A stretch of 64,000 nucleotides of DNA. It comes from Grifola frondosa (taxonomy: Eukaryota; Basidiomycota; Agaricomycetes; Polyporales; Grifolaceae). A model generated the notes under the pieces. It was not told the origin of the DNA and did no database searches. It saw only the letters and a list, made by a program, of their open reading frames with translations. Positions 63,019-64,000 of the stretch are shown piece after piece; the stretch's first letter is position 1, and every line of letters begins with the position of its first letter. The position numbers and the translations under genes are program-made. The stretch lies in the NCBI GenBank assembly GCA_001683735.1, contig LUGG01000018.1:248001-312000 (forward strand), in the 5' to 3' direction.

Positions 63019-64000
63019 TCAGGCGAGTTTCTCCGGACGAGCTTCGTAACCAATGATTTTGCCTCTTGTCCAAATTCCCGGCAGTTTATCGACGACAGTG
63101 TAGTTGATCAGCGGTTGAAAATGCATGTCGTTCATCGATAATTGGCTGATTTGTCGTGGAGCGGAGGGGTGTGTTCGATGGAAATCGGTGATGAGATTGG
63201 CGGCGTTATCAAGATTGGAGCGAGGTTCCCAAGAATTCTCGGATTCGGGGTATCCTACCCATTTTACGAGGTACTGAAGATGATTATGGAACATCTGCGA
63301 ATCGAGAACCTTTTCGACTTCATACTCGGGTTCTCCTTCGATGATGACCGCAGGCAGTTTTGTCGGCGTCCGGCCTGGGATCTGATCTGTTTTGTGGGTT
63401 GACAGCAAAGACACATGGAAGACTGGATGGATACGCCAAGTTCGAGGGAGCTTAAGCCTAAAGTTGAGCGGTGAGACCTGTTCGAGAATTTTGAATGGAC
63501 CATGATGTTTTGCGCTCAGCTTTTTGCTTGGCTGCTCTGTACGAATGTTACGCGCGTCCAGCCAGACTAGATCACCGACTTTAAACTGAGGCATGTGCTG
63601 TACGTGATGATCGTAGTAACGTTTCATACGATCTGCTGCAAGTTGCAACGCTGCCTGTGATTCCTTTCGGGCAGCTTCACGTTCGCGCATCAGGGTGTCC
63701 AAGTCTGGGTGTCGTACTGCTGTAACAAGATCTGGCATTGCCCGTGGATGACGTCCCAAGTCCGCATAGAATGGAGAAACCTTGGTGGACTCATGAGCTT
63801 GGTTATTGTACGTGAATTCCGCTTCGATAAGTTTATCGTGCCAATCGTCTTGGCGGAAATTACAGTAAATGCGTAAATATTGTTCGAGTTCCTGGTTTAT
63901 CCATTCCGTTTGACCGTCGGTTTGTGGGTGGTAAGCAGTGGACATGGCAGAGGTTATTTCGAGAATCTTGCACAGCTCCTGAAACACTCGCGACGCGAAC
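63019..64000 (-). CDS. gypsy polyprotein C-terminus: integrase and chromodomain (partial)
   Basis: An uninterrupted frame of 322 codons starting beyond the window. It has the integrase end TAYHPQTDGQTEWINQELE, then FTYNNQAHESTKVSPFYADL and RTWRIHPVFHVSLLSTHKTD. The chromodomain follows: EYEVEKVLDSQMFHNHLQYL, VKWVGYPESENSWEP, with the aromatic and Glu residues expected of the fold. Chromodomains direct integration to marked chromatin. The lack of stops over 320 codons contrasts with copy A and suggests a young, possibly active copy. Confidence 0.9.
   Translation of the reverse strand, partial: FASRVFQELCKILEITSAMSTAYHPQTDGQTEWINQELEQYLRIYCNFRQDDWHDKLIEAEFTYNNQAHESTKVSPFYADLGRHPRAMPDLVTAVRHPDLDTLMREREAARKESQAALQLAADRMKRYYDHHVQHMPQFKVGDLVWLDARNIRTEQPSKKLSAKHHGPFKILEQVSPLNFRLKLPRTWRIHPVFHVSLLSTHKTDQIPGRTPTKLPAVIIEGEPEYEVEKVLDSQMFHNHLQYLVKWVGYPESENSWEPRSNLDNAANLITDFHRTHPSAPRQISQLSMNDMHFQPLINYTVVDKLPGIWTRGKIIGYEARPEKLA

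Larger units (their letters stand above)
62607..64000 (-). mobile_element. Ty3/gypsy chromovirus copy B, inverted, continues past the window
   Basis: The minus-strand element has its 3' LTR at 62607-63007. A purine-rich tract GAAGAGGGGGTAA (minus strand, 63008-63020) lies directly before the LTR, as a polypurine primer should. The integrase/chromodomain frame reads toward the LTR. It is oriented opposite to copy A. Confidence 0.85.

Overview
This window looks like nuclear DNA of a filamentous basidiomycete (Agaricomycetes). It has dense genes on both strands, each broken by many short GT-AG introns of about 50-65 bp. The proteins are typically fungal (Sog2, Knr4/Smi1, Slt11, Spb4, twinfilin, QDE-1-type RdRP, Pmp3). 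The transposons are of agaricomycete type: Ty3/gypsy chromoviruses and a hAT element. I cannot name the genus from sequence alone.

Positions 1-48,870 are a conserved, gene-dense block. In order: a C2H2 zinc-finger protein (-, partial), an RNA-dependent RNA polymerase (-), a Pmp3-domain membrane protein (+), a secreted peptide N-glycanase A-like protein (+), trifunctional C1-tetrahydrofolate synthase (-), mitochondrial GrpE/Mge1 (+), mitochondrial Phe-tRNA synthetase (-), an uncharacterised charged protein (+), a cyclin-D-binding (GCIP)-like protein (-), splicing factor Slt11 (-), cytosolic Hsp70 (-), Tom40 (+), a stand-alone ABC ATPase (+), tRNA-Ile(UAU) with an intron (+), a CCCH-finger coiled-coil protein (-), DEAD-box helicase Spb4 (-), Sog2 (+), a Vac1/Pep7-like FYVE protein (-), twinfilin (+), two tandem succinyl-CoA:3-oxoacid CoA-transferases (+,+), and Knr4/Smi1 (+). 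Several genes form divergent pairs with short shared promoters. Mitochondrial functions recur (Mge1, Phe-tRNA synthetase, Tom40, the CoA-transferases), but I see no operon-like logic.

From about 48.9 kb to the end the sequence becomes AT-rich and transposon-dominated. It holds a casein-kinase-like fragment, a decayed plus-strand gypsy copy (LTR at 49.68 kb, pol remnants to about 58.85 kb, 3' end missing), a decayed hAT transposase (-), and an inverted second gypsy copy (LTR at 62.6-63.0 kb, intact integrase/chromodomain tail running off the window on the minus strand). Inside the first gypsy copy is unassigned DNA with hairpin-forming tandem repeats, a pentanucleotide microsatellite, and an unusually long 10-bp-phased array of heat-shock-factor half-sites (52,645-52,888). 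That array is the most unexpected structure I found.

Many otherwise conserved genes carry single-base frameshifts, usually a homopolymer one base too short, even in essential genes such as Hsp70 and Spb4. This looks more like uncorrected long-read indels than gene death. Spans below are given from start to stop codon with introns included, and frameshifts are noted where I could place them.
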